A stretch of 7,138 nt of DNA from CAYGHG01 sp964349515 (GTDB lineage Bacteria > Oederibacteriota > PGYV01 > CAYGHG01). This document shows positions 5,532 to 7,138 of the stretch, in pieces. The position numbers and the translations under genes were made by a program. Below the pieces are notes generated by a model. The model ran no database searches, had not been told where the DNA came from, and saw nothing but the letters and a program-made list of their open reading frames with translations. How positions within the stretch are numbered: position 1 is the first letter of the stretch; each line of letters begins with the position of its first letter. The stretch covers positions 1 to 7,138 of the forward strand of contig CAYGHG010000125.1 of assembly GCA_964349515.1 (NCBI GenBank), read 5' to 3'.

Positions 5532-6530
5532 CTACCACACAGCTTCGTGTTCCTCTGTAAATCCGTAGGCTTCTTTTATTACGTATTGTTTTGCTCCATC
5601 GTCAAGGGTGCCCCTGAACGAACCAAATGGCTGGTGAAAGAAACTGGACATGAATCCTGTTTTTATGTCGGCTTTTCTTTCGCCTTCGGCTGTAAAGAAC
5701 AGCTTTATTTTTCCGTCATACGACCTGATTTCCCACTCTGACACGTGCCGCCTGTCGTTATATATAAAATCAACCGTATCAACTTTAACCATTGAACCGT
5801 TCACCCAAAACGCGTTTTCCGTGAAACCTGTTTCATTTACGCCCTGTGACAGGTTAAAAGATATTTTTTCGCCCGTCTCCGCCCTGCCTGCCCCTGAGGC
5901 CCAGTTCCAGAACGTTTTACGCGAAAGCACTCCGGTGGTAAAATCTATTATTCCCGAGGTTTCCGGGCCCGCAGTATATTGATTACCGCCTGTTTTTATT
6001 GTTCCTTCGGCCGCAGCGGCGCTTTCTTTCTCGGTGTAATTGAAACCTTTGAGCCCTATTCTTGAGACAAGGCACAGCGGTTCCTTCACCCTTGTATAGC
6101 TTAAATCCGCCTCTATTTTGGGTGTGCTTATGCTCAATTCTATTTTATCTCCGGCAAAAACCCACGCCGCTTTTGCTCCGCCTGATTTATAAACAGCTTT
6201 GCCGCCTGCCGCGCTTCCCTGAAAGGATGTGCCCATAGACAGCGGCGAGAGCGCGCTTATTTCAGTGATTTTTTTCGTCTTCCTGTCAAAGACATAGGAA
6301 AACAGATTTGAAAGGTATCCGATATCCACAACAGCCGCTCCGAATACAAAATCCTCCGAAACAGCGCCGCAGAATATCCATTTTTTAAGATTTCCCGGCT
6401 TTGGTTTTATTACAAGACTGCCGTGCGGCCTGTACCCGCCAAGAGATAAATCCTTTAGCGGGTGCCTGTAGAGCCCGAAAACAGGCCTGCCGCCGCTTCC
6501 GATAAGCGAAGTGCCTGCCCTGAACTCCAC
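5532..6530 (-). CDS. DUF2804 family protein, function unknown
   Basis: A 332-residue protein with the hallmark motifs of DUF2804 throughout: SEDFVFGAAVVDIGYLSNLF (58-77), YVFDRKTKKITE (79-90), FNYTEK (163-168), TFWNWASGAGR (206-216), SQGVNETGFTENAFWVNG (228-245), HQPFGSFRGTL (299-309) and the terminal GFTEEHEAVW. The C-terminus is therefore complete. It has no signal peptide or membrane segment, so it is likely cytoplasmic. The many alternating beta-like stretches would fit a lipocalin/calycin-like barrel, but that is inference. The start is a GTG (6530-6528), two bases after the spoVS stop, with a weak GGTGA 7 nt upstream. No ATG offers a better start, and coupling to spoVS translation is likely. 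It is the last gene of the rsmI-spoVS-DUF2804 operon and convergent with the glycerol cluster. No enzymatic role is known to me. Confidence 0.87.
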   Translation of the reverse strand: MEFRAGTSLIGSGGRPVFGLYRHPLKDLSLGGYRPHGSLVIKPKPGNLKKWIFCGAVSEDFVFGAAVVDIGYLSNLFSYVFDRKTKKITEISALSPLSMGTSFQGSAAGGKAVYKSGGAKAAWVFAGDKIELSISTPKIEADLSYTRVKEPLCLVSRIGLKGFNYTEKESAAAAEGTIKTGGNQYTAGPETSGIIDFTTGVLSRKTFWNWASGAGRAETGEKISFNLSQGVNETGFTENAFWVNGSMVKVDTVDFIYNDRRHVSEWEIRSYDGKIKLFFTAEGERKADIKTGFMSSFFHQPFGSFRGTLDDGAKQYVIKEAYGFTEEHEAVW

Positions 6531-6532
6531 TG

Positions 6533-6805
6533 TTATTTCACCGAAGCCAGAATAACCAGCTTCATCGCGCTCTTTTGTTCGCCGTCAAGCTCTATGTGAA
6601 GAAACTCGGGCCTGACCACGAGGTCAATCCCCTCTTCTCTTAAGTATTCGCGGGCTATTGCCGCCGCTTTCATAGCCTGTCCGGTGGCATTCGGCCCCAT
6701 AACCGTAATTTCTACCGCCTTACTTTCCCTGATATTATTTGCGATTGACCCTGCGACCGACTTCGGATTGCTTTTTCCCGCGACCTTGAGATTGATGACC
6801 TCCAT
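6533..6805 (-). CDS. spoVS: SpoVS family protein (stage V sporulation protein S homologue)
   Basis: A 90-residue Alba-like, probably nucleic-acid-binding protein. It lines up along its whole length with Bacillus SpoVS (86 aa): KVAGKSNPKSVAGSIANNIR (7-26), VEITVMGPNATGQAMKAAAI (31-50), AREYL, then IELDGEQKSAMKLVI (71-85) matching the IDGEERTAIKLIV end of SpoVS. In Bacillus it affects late sporulation and septation, but homologues are common in non-sporulating bacteria, so no sporulation is implied. The start is ATG 6805-6803, because a perfect AAGGAGG (6818-6812) lies 6 nt before it. The frame stays open upstream to a further start at 6862, but those 19 residues have no counterpart in the family. 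The SD sits inside the end of rsmI, whose stop is 1 nt upstream, so the two are co-translated. Confidence 0.93.
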   Translation of the reverse strand: MEVINLKVAGKSNPKSVAGSIANNIRESKAVEITVMGPNATGQAMKAAAIAREYLREEGIDLVVRPEFLHIELDGEQKSAMKLVILASVK

Positions 6806-6806
6806 T

Positions 6807-7138
6807 TTACTCCTCCTTGTGAGCGATGTTGTATGCCCTGTTTTTGTTGATGTCGAGTTCAAGAGCGGCCTTTTTCACCGCCGAACTTTTACTGTCCCCC
6901 ATCTTAATATATTTCTCAATAGTTTCAAGCACTTCTTCATCCGCAGGCTCGCGGCGGGCTTCCTCCTGCGGGTTCAGGACTATTATATGCTCTCCCTTTG
7001 GTGTTTCAGGCAGCGCCGCGATTATCTCTGATAATTTTCCTCTGTAAACTTTTTCATAAATTTTTGTTATTTCCTTTATGACCGCGCCCTGTATGTCGCC
7101 TGTCACTCCGATCGCCTCCTGCAAAGTGGCCTTAACCC
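6807..7138 (-). CDS. rsmI: 16S rRNA (cytidine1402-2'-O)-methyltransferase RsmI, C-terminal part only
   Basis: The frame is open from the right edge to TAA at 6809-6807, giving 109 residues of a protein normally around 280 long; the start and the N-terminal catalytic part lie outside the window. The visible part begins with the end of the tetrapyrrole-methylase-like fold, where VIKEITKIYEKVYRGKLSEI is the well-known RELTK..EE..RG.L.EL block of RsmI. PKGEHIIVL follows. The last ~45 residues (EEVLETIEKYIKMG...AVKKAALELDINKNRAYNIA) match the helical, HTH-like tail found on many RsmI proteins. A TTG at 7124 is not the real start, since conserved sequence continues upstream of it. The enzyme methylates C1402 in the ribosomal decoding centre. 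First gene of the visible operon, overlapping the spoVS Shine-Dalgarno. Confidence 0.85.
   Translation of the reverse strand, partial: VKATLQEAIGVTGDIQGAVIKEITKIYEKVYRGKLSEIIAALPETPKGEHIIVLNPQEEARREPADEEVLETIEKYIKMGDSKSSAVKKAALELDINKNRAYNIAHKEE

Noticed and set aside
5547..5982. Plus-strand frames opposite the DUF2804 gene
   Set aside because: The minus strand carries clear DUF2804 motifs here; the plus-strand translations resemble nothing and lack an SD.
6806..6862. A 19-residue N-terminal extension of SpoVS starting at 6862
   Set aside because: It overlaps the end of rsmI, has no match in SpoVS proteins, and the perfect AAGGAGG points to the ATG at 6805.

Overview
The window looks like part of a chromosome from an uncultured, probably anaerobic bacterium. 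Three things point that way. There is a glycerol catabolic set whose glycerol-3-phosphate (G3P) dehydrogenase is of the soluble, iron-sulfur, multi-gene type known from Thermotoga and clostridia. There is a SpoVS homologue beside rsmI. There is also a secreted protein with a Pro/Thr-rich linker of the kind common in candidate phyla such as Goldbacteria, Elusimicrobia and Firestonebacteria. The taxon is only a guess; no rRNA or tRNA gene is visible.

Layout. (1) 494-1, minus strand: the 5' part of a gene for a secreted, cysteine-containing protein of unknown family, running off the left edge. (2) 495-667: a divergent intergenic region. On the minus strand it carries a consensus -35 (TTGACA) and a good -10 (TATTAT) separated by an 18-bp spacer that contains a run of nine G. 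This is the architecture of a phase-variable promoter. A 13-bp tandem duplication rich in A-tracts lies just upstream of the -35. (3) 668-5451, plus strand: glpK (glycerol kinase), a GlpA-like FAD/[2Fe-2S] G3P dehydrogenase, an FAD/NAD oxidoreductase and a DUF1667 protein. The last two overlap by 4 nt. A long imperfect inverted repeat fills the gap between genes 2 and 3, and a GC-rich hairpin runs into the 3' end of the DUF1667 gene. (4) 5452-5531: a short convergent gap. (5) 7138-5532, minus strand: the 3' end of rsmI, then spoVS, then a DUF2804 gene, tightly spaced (1 nt and 2 nt gaps) as an operon.

How the genes work together. GlpK makes sn-glycerol-3-phosphate. The GlpA-like subunit would oxidise it to dihydroxyacetone phosphate, and the second flavoprotein plus the Cys-rich DUF1667 protein would pass the electrons on, probably to or from NAD(P). 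No membrane anchor (GlpC), glycerol facilitator (GlpF) or GlpR/GlpP regulator is in the window. The most interesting signals are the putative phase-variable promoter of the secreted protein, the replacement of the expected fourth [2Fe-2S] cysteine of the GlpA-like protein by Asp, and the repeat-like inverted elements inside the glycerol cluster.
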